Notes: a model not told the origin generated them from the sequence alone. A stretch of DNA of 64,000 bases from Afipia sp. (GCA_024707075.1 JANQAK010000003.1:1364001-1428000), one strand, 5' to 3'; shown: positions 17,555 through 26,331, numbered from the stretch's first letter. Made by a program: numbers and translations.

Positions 17555-18487
17555 CTACTTATTCAAAAAATTCAGCGGCAGGCCGCCGCGCGGCCAGTCC
17601 ATCGCCACCAGCTCGCCCTTGCCCGACAGCGTGACATAGGCGGTCCTCAACTCCGGCCCACCGAACGCGATGTTGGTGGTGACGTTGTCGCCGGTCGGCA
17701 CCTGCTCGACCAGCGTGCCGTCCGGCGCGATCACCGAGATGCAGCCGGTAATGAGCGTGGCGACGCAGATGTTGCCGGAGGCTTCCACGCCCAGCGAATC
17801 GAACATCTGGTAGCCGCCGAGGCCCGCAATTGGTCTTCCCATCTCGCCGCGATAGATCACGGGTGCCGCTTTCACCTCGCCGGAATTGCCGATGTCGAAC
17901 GCCCACAGCCGCGCGGTCGGCGTCTCGGCGACATAGACGGTCTTCTCGTCCGGTGATAGGCCGACGCCGTTGGCGGGCAGCAGCGGATGCACCGCCTCGA
18001 TCAGCTCCGTCGCGCCGGGCTTCATGTAGTAAAGCGCGCCGACATCCATGTCGCGCGGGCGGCGCTTGCCAAGATCGGTGAACCACAGCCCGCCATGTTT
18101 ATCGAACACCAGATCGTTCGGCCCCTTCAGCGGATGCTCACCGCAATGGGTGAACAGTGTTTCGATCTTGCCGCTCTGCAAGTCCACGCGCTGCAACGAA
18201 CCGCCGATATATTCCGACGGCCGCGGCCCGCCGGGCATGATGTTGCCGCGCGGCCCCGGCGCCCACGAGAAGCCGCCGTTGTTGCAGATGTACATCTTGC
18301 CGCCGGGGCCGAGCGCAGCACCATTCGGGCCGCCGGGAATCTTCGCGACGATCTCCTTGCGCCCGTCGGGATACACCCGCGTCAGCGTCTGGCGGCGGAT
18401 TTCAACCAGCACCACCGAGCCGTCGGGCATCACCACCGGCCCCTCGGGAAATTCAAGACCGGTTGCGAGGACGCGGATGTTCGACAT
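17555..18487 (-). CDS. SMP-30/gluconolactonase-like beta-propeller hydrolase
   Basis: 310 residues. Six-bladed propeller lactonase family. Visible words are GLEFPEGPVVMPDGSVVLVE, PGGPNGAALGPGGKMYICNNGG, GPNDLVFDKHGGLWFTDLG and LPANGVGLSPDEKTVYVAETPTARLW; the Glu of FPEGP, the Asn of PND and the Asp of SPDE are the family's metal ligands. No signal peptide, so cytosolic. It likely hydrolyses a sugar or aldonate lactone; the substrate cannot be read from context. Confidence 0.82.
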   Translation of the reverse strand: MSNIRVLATGLEFPEGPVVMPDGSVVLVEIRRQTLTRVYPDGRKEIVAKIPGGPNGAALGPGGKMYICNNGGFSWAPGPRGNIMPGGPRPSEYIGGSLQRVDLQSGKIETLFTHCGEHPLKGPNDLVFDKHGGLWFTDLGKRRPRDMDVGALYYMKPGATELIEAVHPLLPANGVGLSPDEKTVYVAETPTARLWAFDIGNSGEVKAAPVIYRGEMGRPIAGLGGYQMFDSLGVEASGNICVATLITGCISVIAPDGTLVEQVPTGDNVTTNIAFGGPELRTAYVTLSGKGELVAMDWPRGGLPLNFLNK

Positions 18488-18572
18488 GAAGACCTCCCGG
18501 TGCGTGTTTTTGTTTTTGGCGGGCGAAACCTAACGCGCGAATTTGGCAAAGGCCAGCGCGGGGACGGCAGAT

Positions 18573-18755
18573 CTATCCTGTGAAAAGCCACCACAGCGGC
18601 GCGATCACGGCAATCAGCGCGAGGGCTATCAGTGCAAGACGCCCGAGCTTGTGCAACGGCGGCGAACTCGCGAAGTCCCGATCCGGCTTGCTATCGAGCC
18701 ATCGCCTGAACCGCGCGAGAAGCGGGCCGTAATCGCCCCCCAGCCAATCGAGCAT
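18573..18755 (-). CDS. Small membrane protein, unknown function
   Basis: 60 residues: an N-terminal soluble part (MLDWLGGDYGPLLARFRRWLDSKPDRDF) and one C-terminal transmembrane helix (LALIALALIAVIAPLWWLF). Coding bias and a plausible topology support it. Unrecognised. Confidence 0.5.
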   Translation of the reverse strand: MLDWLGGDYGPLLARFRRWLDSKPDRDFASSPPLHKLGRLALIALALIAVIAPLWWLFTG

Positions 18756-18840
18756 AAAGACCTCGTTGTTCGATACGGGGAATCTTATCGTGTCGTATTC
18801 TGCATGGCCAGCAGCGGATGCAGGGCTGACTTACCTTACA

Positions 18841-18950
18841 CCGTCATTCCGGGGCGCGAGCACTTGCGAGCGAACCCGGAATCCAGAAATTTCTTCCAAT
18901 GACTCTTCTGGATTCCGGGTCCGCGCGAAGAGCGCGTCCCGGAATGACAA
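18841..18950. repeat. Palindromic repeat of the GTCATTCCGGGGCGCGAG type
   Basis: Inverted arms CCGTCATTCCGGGGCGCGAGCAC...AACCCGGAATCCAG and CTGGATTCCGGGTCCGCGCG...CGCGTCCCGGAATGAC. Another copy is at 30754-30893. Confidence 0.8.
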
Positions 18951-18956
18951 TCGTGG

Positions 18957-19919
18957 TTAGCCTTTCCCGCCCAAATCCCGATACACCAGTCCCGCCGCGG
19001 CGATGTCGGACAGCGCGGTGCCGACCGCCTTGAACACGGTGATCTCGCCGGCGTCCGCCCGGCCCTTGCGTTCACCCTTGCACAACTCCGCGAGCGAGCC
19101 GCGAATGTCATCCGGCCTGATGATGCCGTCGCGGATCGGATCGAGCAGTTCGCCGCTTTCCTTCAGCGCATCGTAGGTGTCGAGCCAGACATCCGCGCGC
19201 CGGAATGCCTCGTCGTCGGCCTCGCGCATGAAGGGCGTGAAGCTGCCGATCAGATCGAGATGAGTCCCCGGCTTCAGCCACGCGCCCCTGATGATCGGCG
19301 TTGTCGCCAGCGTCGCGCAGCTCACGATGTCCGCGTCGCCCACCGCGCGTTCCAGATCGTGCGCGACCTCCGCGTCGATGCCCTTCTCGCGCAGTTCGAA
19401 CACCAGCCGCGCCGCGCCCGCCTCGTTGATGTTCCACACCGCGACTTTCTCGATCGGCCGCACCACGCGGAACGCATCCGCAAGCAGGCTCGCGATCCGG
19501 CCCGAACCGCAGACCAGCAGCTTCCGCGCCTCCTTGCGCGCCAGAAAGTCCGCGCCGAGCGCGGCAATGCCTGCGGTGCGCCGCGAGGTGATCTCGTTGC
19601 CATCGATCAGCGCGATGTGCCGGCCGGTCTCGCCGTCGCACAGGAGATAGCTGGAGAACAGCCCCGGCAACGCGCGCTTGCCGTTCTCCGGAAAGATCGT
19701 GACGATCTTGATCCCGACAAACGCGCGCTGCCATGCAGGCATGATGAGAATGGTCGCGGTCGAACCGTCCGGCTGCGGCATGAAGTGATGATGCCGCAGC
19801 GGCACATGGGCGCCGGCGGTGAACGCCTCGCGCAGCGCCGGGATCAGCCGGTCGAACGGCAGGCTGGCGCGGGTCCGCGCGGCGTCGATGATGACGGGGG
19901 ATGCGGTGGCGCGGTTCAT
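18957..19919 (-). CDS. Ornithine cyclodeaminase/mu-crystallin family protein
   Basis: 320 residues from ATG 19919. NAD(P)-binding imine/ketimine reductase or cyclodeaminase family. The Rossmann region is KLLVCGSGRIASLLADAFRVVRPIEKVAVWN. Substrate-side words are VGIKIVTIFPENG, SCATLATTPIIRGAWLKPGTHLDLIGSFTPFMREAD, DIRGSLAELCKG and ITVFKAVGTALSDIAAAGLVY. The GxGRIA in place of GxGxQA is usual for non-ornithine members, so the substrate is uncertain. The upstream frame extension (MRHCRHESDPIA) lies next to a repeat and is not used. Confidence 0.83.
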   Translation of the reverse strand: MNRATASPVIIDAARTRASLPFDRLIPALREAFTAGAHVPLRHHHFMPQPDGSTATILIMPAWQRAFVGIKIVTIFPENGKRALPGLFSSYLLCDGETGRHIALIDGNEITSRRTAGIAALGADFLARKEARKLLVCGSGRIASLLADAFRVVRPIEKVAVWNINEAGAARLVFELREKGIDAEVAHDLERAVGDADIVSCATLATTPIIRGAWLKPGTHLDLIGSFTPFMREADDEAFRRADVWLDTYDALKESGELLDPIRDGIIRPDDIRGSLAELCKGERKGRADAGEITVFKAVGTALSDIAAAGLVYRDLGGKG

Positions 19920-19959
19920 AGCGATGGGATCGGATTCATGGCGACAATGTCTCAACCGG

Positions 19960-20093
19960 TCGTCCCCGCGAAGGCGGGGACCCAGACTCCCTATACTATC
20001 GTTGAAAACCGGCAGAGAGGCACTGACTGATCTGGCAGCGTAGACGAATATCGCATTGGTGGCTCTGGATCCCCGCTTTCGCGGGGATGACCG
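19960..20093. repeat. Paired palindromic intergenic repeat (134 bp unit)
   Basis: GTCGTCCCCGCGAAGGCGGGGACCCAG... to ...CTGGATCCCCGCTTTCGCGGGGATGAC. It abuts the GIY-YIG gene, which has another unit on its other side. Confidence 0.8.
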
Positions 20094-20111
20094 GTTAGAG
20101 GACTGTGCGTG

Positions 20112-20465
20112 TCACCGCCCCGCCCTCAACCCGTCCATTAGTTTCTTGCGGAAGGCGCGGTCGCGCTTGAGATGCCATTCCCGGCTCATCGCCTCGACGC
20201 GCGTCCTGAAAGCCTCGGTGTGCAGCAGCGTCCACGCCCGCCCGCGCGTGGTGCGCGCGCCGGTGCCGTTGTTGTGCTTCGCAAGACGCCGCGCCACGTC
20301 ATTGGTCCAGCCGACATAGGACAGCCAGCGGCCCTTGTGACAGCAGCCGAGCACGTAGACGAAGGCTGTGGGTTTGGCTTTTGTCGTGCGGGGCTTGGAC
20401 TTCGCTGCACGGAGTTTTGATTTTGTTGCGTGAGGCTTCGATAGCAATGCGGATGCAGAGGTCAT
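20112..20465 (-). CDS. GIY-YIG nuclease superfamily protein (YhbQ/UPF0213-like)
   Basis: 117 residues. The N-terminal 30 residues are a Lys/Ala/Thr-rich basic tail. The GIY-YIG domain follows: FVYVLGCCHKGRWLSYVGWTNDVARRLAKHNNGTGARTTRGRAW. The first strand reads VYVL and the second YVGWTND, as in UPF0213 proteins, and the catalytic Arg is in ARRLAKHN. ALMSREWHLKR corresponds to the distal helix. Predicted DNA-nicking or repair nuclease of unknown target. Flanked on both sides by palindromic repeat units. Confidence 0.85.
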   Translation of the reverse strand: MTSASALLSKPHATKSKLRAAKSKPRTTKAKPTAFVYVLGCCHKGRWLSYVGWTNDVARRLAKHNNGTGARTTRGRAWTLLHTEAFRTRVEAMSREWHLKRDRAFRKKLMDGLRAGR

Positions 20466-20503
20466 GACATCATCTCACCGCATCGTCCGCGATCCCACCA
20501 CAC

Positions 20504-20623
20504 GTCGTCCCGGCGCAGGCCGGGACCCATACTCCCTGTCGCTGAGTTTGCATGAGGTCGTTGAAAAATCTTTTCTGAATACATCTGTCAGGGGTTATGG
20601 GTCCCGGCCTGCGCCGGGACGAC
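20504..20623. repeat. Paired palindromic intergenic repeat (120 bp unit)
   Basis: GTCGTCCCGGCGCAGGCCGGGACCC... to ...GTCCCGGCCTGCGCCGGGACGAC, the two arms being exact inverses of each other. Confidence 0.85.
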
Positions 20624-20684
20624 ATCGAATGTTTGGAAGCCGCTCCATTCATCGCCACATCCATGACCTGCCCGCAAACCCGCG

Positions 20685-21036
20685 TCACTTCGCTGCCGGG
20701 TCCTTCGCAGGCGCTTTCGGCGCATCCTTCGCCGCATCCGGCTTCCTGCTGAGCGCTTGAACCTGCCCCTGCAAGTCCGCCACCGTCTTCTGCAAACCGA
20801 TCACCGTGGCCTTCAGCGCGTCGATCTGCCGGTTGGCGGCATCGATCTTCTGCTGGCTGTCCAGCGAGGCCTTGGTCAGCGAGGCTTTGAGGAAATTGAC
20901 ATTGCTTTGCAGGCAGCCGGTACGCCGCTCCATGGTCTTTTTCGGCGGTACAGATCTCGATGCCCGGCACGTCCTGCGCGAGCGCGCCGCCCGCGGACAG
21001 CGACAGCAATCCCGCAATCATCATTCGCTTCATCAT
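20685..21036 (-). pseudogene. Periplasmic coiled-coil protein, frameshifted
   Basis: Starts near ATG 21036 with a signal peptide (MKRMMIAGLLSLSAGGALA) and QDVPGIEICTAEK. The frame then breaks. Removing one T from the five-T run at 20938-20942 joins it to KTMERRTGCLQSNVNFLKASLTKAS and a long heptad coiled coil (QQKIDAANRQIDALKATVIGLQKTVADLQGQVQAL) with an Ala/Lys/Pro tail. The joined product is about 116 residues. Function unknown. The homopolymer location suggests a sequence error. Confidence 0.65.
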
Positions 21037-21327
21037 GCCCGGCCTCATGCGTTTCCCGCCCTCATCCTGCATGTTTCGCGCGGCTTTCTGCAAACTGTCT
21101 CATAACGTGACGGTCATGAGGTCCGCAGGCCGCGTTCTCTTAAAGATTGGAACGCGAGTGGAACAGAACGCGCCCGAATCAGCGATTCATAACATGGGGT
21201 GGATGTTCTCATCGACATCTTGTGCCTTATCGGCGAAGCATGTCCAGATGAAGCGAGATGAATCTGCGAACATCCGCGAGATGTGCTTCAATCGTTAACG
21301 AAAGCAAGACCGAGAGTGACCTGAACG
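21037..21327. other. Intergenic region without a supported gene
   Basis: 290 bp with no convincing ORF and no repeat of the main families. It probably holds the promoter of the 21328 gene. Confidence 0.4.
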
Positions 21328-22203
21328 ATGACGGACTTCCACGGCGTATTTCCCTACCTCGCCTCCCCCATCACGCCCGACGGCGCCATCAAGACTGATG
21401 TTCTGGCGACACTCTGCGACGATCTCATCAAGGCCGGCGTGCACGGGCTGACGCCGCTCGGCTCCACCGGCGAGTTCGCCTATCTCGGCGGCGAGCAGCG
21501 CACCGCCGTGGTGAAAGCAACGGTGGAAGCCGCAGCGAAGCGCGTGCCGGTGCTCGCGGGTGTCGCCTCGACCTCGACCGCCGATGCGGTGGCGCAGGCA
21601 AAGTCGTATCAGGCGCTCGGCGCCGACGGCATTCTCGCCATTCTCGAAGCGTATTTTCCGGTGAAGGATGCGCAGGTCGAGGCCTATTTCCGCGCCATCG
21701 CCGACGCCGTGGATATTCCGGTGGTGATCTACACCAATCCGAATTTCCAGCGCTCGGACCTGACCCTCGACGTCATCGCGCGGCTGGCGTCGCATCCGCG
21801 CATCGTCGGCATCAAGGATGCGTCGAACAACACCGGCCGCCTGTTGTCGATCATCAACCGCTGCGGCGACGACATGCAGGTGTTCGCGGCCTCGGCGCAT
21901 ATTCCGGCGGCGGTGATGCTGATCGGCGGCAAGGGCTGGATGGCCGGTCCGGCCTGCATCGTGCCGCGCCAGAGCGTGCAGCTTTATGAGTTGTGCAAGG
22001 CGGCGCGCTGGGACGAGGCCATTGTGCTTCAGAAGAAGCTGTGGCGCGTCAACGAGGTGTTCGCGCGGTTCAATCTCGCCGCCTGCATCAAGGCGGGCCT
22101 GCAAATTCAGGGCTATGATGTCGGCGATCCGGTCCCGCCGCAGACGCCTTTGACCGCCGACGAACGCAAGGTTGTCGAGGCTGTGTTGCGCGAGGTGGGG
22201 TAA
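21328..22203 (+). CDS. Dihydrodipicolinate synthase/N-acetylneuraminate lyase family aldolase
   Basis: 291 residues, class I aldolase TIM barrel of the DapA family. Visible are [14 protein letters not shown] (substrate carboxylate-binding GSTGE), VIYTNPNF with the active-site Tyr, and the Schiff-base Lys in [11 protein letters not shown]. The specific aldol reaction is not evident. A housekeeping DapA would normally carry a different C-terminal sequence, so this is probably a paralogue acting on a 2-oxo acid. Monocistronic, flanked by repeats downstream. Confidence 0.82.
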   Translation: MTDFHGVFPYLASPITPDGAIKTDVLATLCDDLIKAGVHGLTPLGSTGEFAYLGGEQRTAVVKATVEAAAKRVPVLAGVASTSTADAVAQAKSYQALGADGILAILEAYFPVKDAQVEAYFRAIADAVDIPVVIYTNPNFQRSDLTLDVIARLASHPRIVGIKDASNNTGRLLSIINRCGDDMQVFAASAHIPAAVMLIGGKGWMAGPACIVPRQSVQLYELCKAARWDEAIVLQKKLWRVNEVFARFNLAACIKAGLQIQGYDVGDPVPPQTPLTADERKVVEAVLREVG

Positions 22204-22244
22204 GCCTACTGCGGTTCGCGTCTGACAGCACGATCCCTCACCAC

Positions 22245-22500
22245 GTCGTCCCGGCGCAGGCCGGGACCCATAACCACCAGCCCGTCAGTTGATACGATAT
22301 GTCGAACGAGTCTTTGCAAAATGCCACGACAGGGGTGATGGGTCCCGGCGTTCGCCGGGACGACACGACTAAACCTCCCTCGCCCCGCTCTTGCGGGGAG
22401 AGGGTTGGGTGGAGGGGTGAACGTTCAATAGATTGCACGGCCTATGCCCCTCACCCGAATTGCTTCGCAATCCGACCTCTCCCCGTAAACGGGAGAGGTA
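22245..22500. repeat. Paired palindromic unit plus CTCTCCCC-type repeat
   Basis: 22245-22364 is a 120-bp unit of the GTCGTCCCGGC family. 22374-22500 is CCTCGCCCCGCTCTTGCGGGG... to ...ACCTCTCCCCGTAAACGGGAGAGG, related to 17242-17383. No gene in this gap. Confidence 0.85.
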
Positions 22501-22507
22501 AAAAACG

Positions 22508-24082
22508 CTACGCCCCCGCAGGCTTGCGCCGGTCCAGCGCGGCCATCGCATCCGCCAATATCCCGCGAATCCGCGCCGCTTCCTTCGCGTCGATCAGCGA
22601 CGGATCGAGATAGAAATCCAGTCCCGCGGCGCGTTCGATCACCACGTCGCCCTTTTCCGCCGCCACATCGACCAGGCTGTCCACCGCATACGGAATCACC
22701 TCGCGGCTGATGCCCTTCATGGTGATCGGCGGCAGCGGATGGGCCGCGACCACGTCGCTGACCAGCGCGTAGGTTTCGTAGCTGATGACGATGCGTCCCG
22801 GCTCCGCGATCGATTGCAGCCGCGCCGCGAGGTTCGCCTCCGCGCCGATGATGGTGTAGTCCATGCGGTCGGCGCTGCCGAAATTGCCGACGTTGCAATA
22901 GCCGGAGTTGATGCCGATGCGCGTCCTGAACGGCTGCTCGATGCCTTCCGAGCGCCACTTCGCGTTCAGCTCGACAAGACGGCGCTGCATTTCCCACGCC
23001 ATCTTGAGACACGCCTGCGCGTCGAGCCGCTCGCCCTTCGTCTCCGGATCGCCGAAGAAAATCAGCATCGCATCGCCGATGAACTTGTCGATGGTGCCGC
23101 CGTGGGCCAGCGCGATCGCGGACATTTCGGTGAAGTATTCGTTCAGCAGCTGCGTGATGAGTTCAGGCTGAAGCCGCTCGGTGGTGGCGGTGAAGTTCTG
23201 GATGTCGGAGAAGAAGATCGTCAGCTTCTTGCGCTCGGTGTGGATGGTGACGTCCTTCTGGCCGCTGAAGATGCTCTTGTAGATCTGCGGCGAGATGTAG
23301 CGCGAGATCTTCATCGACAGCGTGGCGAGGAAATCGTTGTTGGCTTCCAGCTCCCGGTTCATGCCCATGATCTGCAACGACTGGCGGCGCTGCATGGCCA
23401 GGAACGACACGCCGCAGATCGCCGTCAGCGCGAAATAGGCCAAGAGATACTTGAACGAGAAGATGTTGGCCGCGATCGGCTGGGTGATGATCACCTCCTG
23501 AATGCCGCGCACGTCGCCGACCTTCCAGTCCTTCTTCGGGCTTTCGGGATGGGTGTTGTGGCAACTGACGCAGGCGGCCCCCAGCGTGATCGGCGCGATC
23601 AGGCGGACGCGGTCGCTGAACAGCGAGTGCGAGGCGTCCTCGATCTTCTGGTTCGGATTTTCGCGCAAGGCCGCCAGCGCGCCGGTCTCGAACGAATCGA
23701 GCTGGTGCGGCGCGCGATTCCTGAACGGATAATCCGAGACGAAGCGATAGACGATGTTCTGCTGCTGCTCGCTGATGACCTTGCCGAGTTCGAGCGACAG
23801 CGTCGCCGGGATCGGCACCGCCCCCGGCACGGTCTCGTAGTTGTGGATCACCTGGGTCTGCCCGGAATGCGACAGGATGCGGCCGACGACATTGCTGGCG
23901 TAATAGCTGCGCACGCTGGTGAGCAGCGAATTCATGTCCGTGGCCTGCCGCCGCAGCGCGGCCTCGCCGAGATTGGTCAGGTCGAGCCACACCGCCACCG
24001 GCAGCAAGGCCAGCAACAGCGCGATCAGGAAGCCCGTCAGGATGCCGCGCGAGCGGAGATTTCCGGGATTTGCCGCATTCAT
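22508..24082 (-). CDS. Class III adenylate/guanylate cyclase with periplasmic haem-c (DUF3365/Tll0287-like) sensor
   Basis: 524 residues. An N-terminal transmembrane helix (about 14-34) is followed by a periplasmic DUF3365 domain carrying a single c-type haem site CVSCH (in GAACVSCHNTHPES). A second transmembrane helix (YLLAYFALTAICGVSFLAM) leads to a short coiled coil and the cyclase catalytic domain: KLTIFFSDIQNFT (metal Asp), GGTIDKFIGDAMLIFFGDPE (second Asp), RIGINSGYCNVGNFGSADRMDYTIIGAEANLAARLQ. The architecture predicts periplasmic redox, NO or CO sensing through haem c coupled to cyclic-nucleotide synthesis. No operon partners. Confidence 0.85.
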   Translation of the reverse strand: MNAANPGNLRSRGILTGFLIALLLALLPVAVWLDLTNLGEAALRRQATDMNSLLTSVRSYYASNVVGRILSHSGQTQVIHNYETVPGAVPIPATLSLELGKVISEQQQNIVYRFVSDYPFRNRAPHQLDSFETGALAALRENPNQKIEDASHSLFSDRVRLIAPITLGAACVSCHNTHPESPKKDWKVGDVRGIQEVIITQPIAANIFSFKYLLAYFALTAICGVSFLAMQRRQSLQIMGMNRELEANNDFLATLSMKISRYISPQIYKSIFSGQKDVTIHTERKKLTIFFSDIQNFTATTERLQPELITQLLNEYFTEMSAIALAHGGTIDKFIGDAMLIFFGDPETKGERLDAQACLKMAWEMQRRLVELNAKWRSEGIEQPFRTRIGINSGYCNVGNFGSADRMDYTIIGAEANLAARLQSIAEPGRIVISYETYALVSDVVAAHPLPPITMKGISREVIPYAVDSLVDVAAEKGDVVIERAAGLDFYLDPSLIDAKEAARIRGILADAMAALDRRKPAGA

Positions 24083-24250
24083 CGGGATTTTCCGTTGTTG
24101 GGTTTTCCGCGCGCCATCCTAATATAATGGTTGATATGAACCAATGACGGCGATGGCCGGCAGGGTTACCATTATCCTTCGGCGGAACGTCACATGCCAC
24201 TGAAGCGTTGAAACCGGCAGCAATCAGGCTGAAAATCCAGGGGTGTCCGC

Positions 24251-24502
24251 ATGGTGAAGGTCGTTTACGAGGTGGTCGAGCACGATGGCGGCTGGGCCTA
24301 CAAGTTCAACAACGTGTTTTCGGAGACCTTCCCGAGTCACGAGGCCGCCCGTGCCGCAGCCGAGCGCGCCGCCGCCGAGCAGCGCGTGCCGGGCCGCACC
24401 GAGGCGATCCAGTTCGAGGACGGCCAGGGCAACTGGCGCGAGGAAACGGCGTCGGGCAGCGACCGGCCTGCCACCGAGGTGGTGGATAAAAAGACGCCGT
24501 GA
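24251..24502 (+). CDS. DUF2188-like small protein
   Basis: 83 residues. The N-terminal VVYEVVEHDGGWAYKFNNVFSETFPSHEAARAAAERAAAEQ matches the short beta-beta-helix pattern of DUF2188 proteins, with an acidic tail. Cytosolic, function unknown. The ATG has a weak ribosome-binding site (CAGGGGTGTCCGC). Confidence 0.65.
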   Translation: MVKVVYEVVEHDGGWAYKFNNVFSETFPSHEAARAAAERAAAEQRVPGRTEAIQFEDGQGNWREETASGSDRPATEVVDKKTP

Positions 24503-24570
24503 CCGGTCGGCATTCGCTGCGCGCAAGCCGAAAATGACGAAGGGATGAGAATACAGCCAATTCTCTCCGC

Positions 24571-24685
24571 GTCGTCCCGGCGAAGGCCGGGACCCACTTA
24601 TCGCTCAGCATCGACAGCCGGACCGCGAGCATTCCGAACCAAACCGGGTTTAGGGGTTATGGGTCCCGGCCTTCGCCGGGACGAC
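24571..24685. repeat. Paired palindromic intergenic repeat (115 bp unit)
   Basis: GTCGTCCCGGCGAAGGCCGGGACCC... to ...GGTCCCGGCCTTCGCCGGGACGAC. Confidence 0.85.
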
Positions 24686-24755
24686 ATCTACAATGTTGCC
24701 GTTAGCCCATCGCAGACCGATTGCAACGCGCCGCCGGTCCGTCTAGAAAGCCGCC

Positions 24756-24890
24756 ATGGGCGTCGCAAGATCATTGCAGAACTGGCTGGATTCGCACGGA
24801 CTGGGCGCGATCATCGCCGCCGTGCTCGGCATCATCATCACGCTCTCGGTCATTCTCGTGGTCGGCGGCTACTGGTTCGTGACGCGGTAG
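24756..24890 (+). CDS. Small single-pass membrane protein (44 residues)
   Basis: ATG 24756 to TAG 24890. A short amphipathic N terminus (MGVARSLQNWLDSHGLG) leads into one long transmembrane helix (AIIAAVLGIIITLSVILVVGGYWF) and VTR. Upstream is CTAGAAAG as a weak ribosome-binding site. The composition is clearly that of a membrane protein on this strand only. No function can be given. Confidence 0.5.
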   Translation: MGVARSLQNWLDSHGLGAIIAAVLGIIITLSVILVVGGYWFVTR

Positions 24891-24944
24891 GCGCGCAGAC
24901 TCAAGCATCCGTCCGTTCAGCGGAGTTTCATCCACATCCGCAAT

Positions 24945-25150
24945 TGTCATCACCGGGCTTGACCCGGTGATCCATCACTTGAGAAAGCATCTCCGGAAAA
25001 GATGGATGGCCGGGTCAAGCCCGGCCATGACAGCATCGACAAGATGCTGGATTGCTTCGTCGCAAGTGCTCCTCGCAATGACGACACCATAGCAGATGTC
25101 GTCCCCTGTCATCGGGGCCGGCGAAGCCGGATCCGTTGGCGGGGACGACA
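24945..25150. repeat. Cluster of palindromic repeats
   Basis: CATCACCGGGCTTGACCCGG... and ...GGCCGGGTCAAGCCCGGCCATGA (24945-25034). CTGGATTGCTTCGTCGCAAG...CGCAATGACG (25047-25083). GTCATCGGGGCCGGCGAAGCCGGATCCGTTGGCGGGGACGAC (25110-25150). No gene here. Confidence 0.8.
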
Positions 25151-25157
25151 CTGAATA

Positions 25158-25400
25158 TTACTTCCCGTCCCGGAAATACGGCTCGACCGCGCCGGTCAGC
25201 TTGATGGTCAGCGGATTGCCGAAACGATCCTTCGACGAGCCGGCGGTGACGCGCACCCAGCCCTCGCTGACGCAGTATTCCTCGACATTGTTTTTCTCGA
25301 CGCCCTTGAAGCGGATGCCGACGTCACGCGAGAGCACCTCGGCGTTATAGAACGGGCTGCGGGGATCGGTGGAAAGGCGGTCGGGAAGCTGGTCGCTCAT
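25158..25400 (-). CDS. DUF3297 family protein
   Basis: 80 residues: DRLSTDPRSPFYNAEVLSRDVGIRFKGVEKNNVEEYCVSEGWVRVTAG, ending in LTGAVEPYFRD, the full-length pattern of the DUF3297 (glutathione peroxidase-linked) family. In many proteobacteria it lies next to a glutathione peroxidase gene, and here one follows upstream on the same strand at 25593-26072. No catalytic residues are apparent; function unknown. Confidence 0.8.
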   Translation of the reverse strand: MSDQLPDRLSTDPRSPFYNAEVLSRDVGIRFKGVEKNNVEEYCVSEGWVRVTAGSSKDRFGNPLTIKLTGAVEPYFRDGK

Positions 25401-25460
25401 GAGTCTTGATCCTGATTGATCGTGTCATCTTGCATTTTGAATTTGGCCGGAATGCAGGGC

Positions 25461-25588
25461 CTCATGGTTCGAGACGCGAGGCTTCAGCCTCGCGTCTCGA
25501 ACCATGAGTTGTTTTACAAAAACTCTTCACTCCGCCCCTCATCCTTCGAGACGCGCACAAGATGTGCGCTCCTCAGGATGAGGGATCA
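25461..25588. repeat. Palindromic repeats between DUF3297 gene and gpx
   Basis: 25461-25509 is a near-perfect hairpin, CATGGTTCGAGACGCGAGGC...GCCTCGCGTCTCGAACCATG. 25541-25588 is CCTCATCCTTCGAGACGCGC...GCGCTCCTCAGGATGAGGG. Confidence 0.85.
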
Positions 25589-25592
25589 TGTT

Positions 25593-26072
25593 CTACAATA
25601 GCCCCTCAATCTCCTTCGTCAGCGCCTGCGGCGTCGTGGCCGAGCCGTGCCGCGCCACCACCTTGCCGCTGCGATCGACGAGGAACTTGGTGAAATTCCA
25701 CTTGATCGCTTTGGAGCCGAGAATACCCGGCTGCTCGCTTTTCAGATAGGCGAACAGCGGCAGCGCATTGTCGCCGTTGACGTCGACCTTGCCGAACATC
25801 GGGAACGTCACGTCGTACTTCGTCGCGCAGAATTCCGCGATCTCCTGCGCGCTGCCCGGCTCCTGTCCACCGAACTGGTTGCACGGAAAGCCGAGCACCG
25901 CGAATCCGCGCGGCGCGAATGTCCTGTAAAGCGCTTCAAGCTGTTCGTACTGGGGCGTGAAGCCGCAGGCGCTCGCGGTGTTGACGATCAGCAGCACCTT
26001 GCCCTCGAAGGCCTTGAGCGAAAGCTCCTTGCCGTCGAGCGTCACCGCCGAAAAATCATAGACCGTGGTCAA
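25593..26072 (-). CDS. Glutathione peroxidase (Cys type)
   Basis: 159 residues from TTG 26072, which has a good ribosome-binding site (GAAGAGAAC). An alternative GTG at 26141 would add 23 residues unlike the family and touches a repeat. Thiol peroxidase reducing H2O2 and lipid hydroperoxides, with thioredoxin or glutathione as donor. Active-site motif NTASACGFTPQYEQL has Cys in place of selenocysteine. FPCNQFGGQEPG supplies the resolving Cys and catalytic Gln, and KWNFTKFLVD the Trp and Asn. Cytosolic, probably linked in function to the DUF3297 gene. Confidence 0.88.
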   Translation of the reverse strand: MTTVYDFSAVTLDGKELSLKAFEGKVLLIVNTASACGFTPQYEQLEALYRTFAPRGFAVLGFPCNQFGGQEPGSAQEIAEFCATKYDVTFPMFGKVDVNGDNALPLFAYLKSEQPGILGSKAIKWNFTKFLVDRSGKVVARHGSATTPQALTKEIEGLL

Positions 26073-26143
26073 ATGCGTGTTCTCTTCGAGAGCTTGTGAT
26101 CGATACGTGGTCGCTATCACATGCGTGTTTATTCGTTGCACAC

Positions 26144-26297
26144 GTCGTCCCGGCGCAGGCCGGGACCCATCATCCCTGTCAGGGTCTTTTGGAACGAGAC
26201 GTTGAACAATTGTGTTTCATATAGAATCCAGTGGTTATGGGTCCCGGCCGGAGCCTGTCATCGGGCCGGCGAAGCCGGACCCGTTGGCCGGGACGAC
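26144..26297. repeat. Paired palindromic unit with a nested second repeat (154 bp)
   Basis: Starts GTCGTCCCGGCGCAGGCCGGGACCC and ends GGCCGGGACGAC. The right arm is interrupted after GGTCCCGGCC by GAGCCTGTCATCGGGCCGGC...CCGGACCCGTTGG, which resembles 25110-25145. Confidence 0.75.
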
Positions 26298-26331
26298 GTC
26301 GGATATAGAGCTTGGACGTCGGACATAGAGC

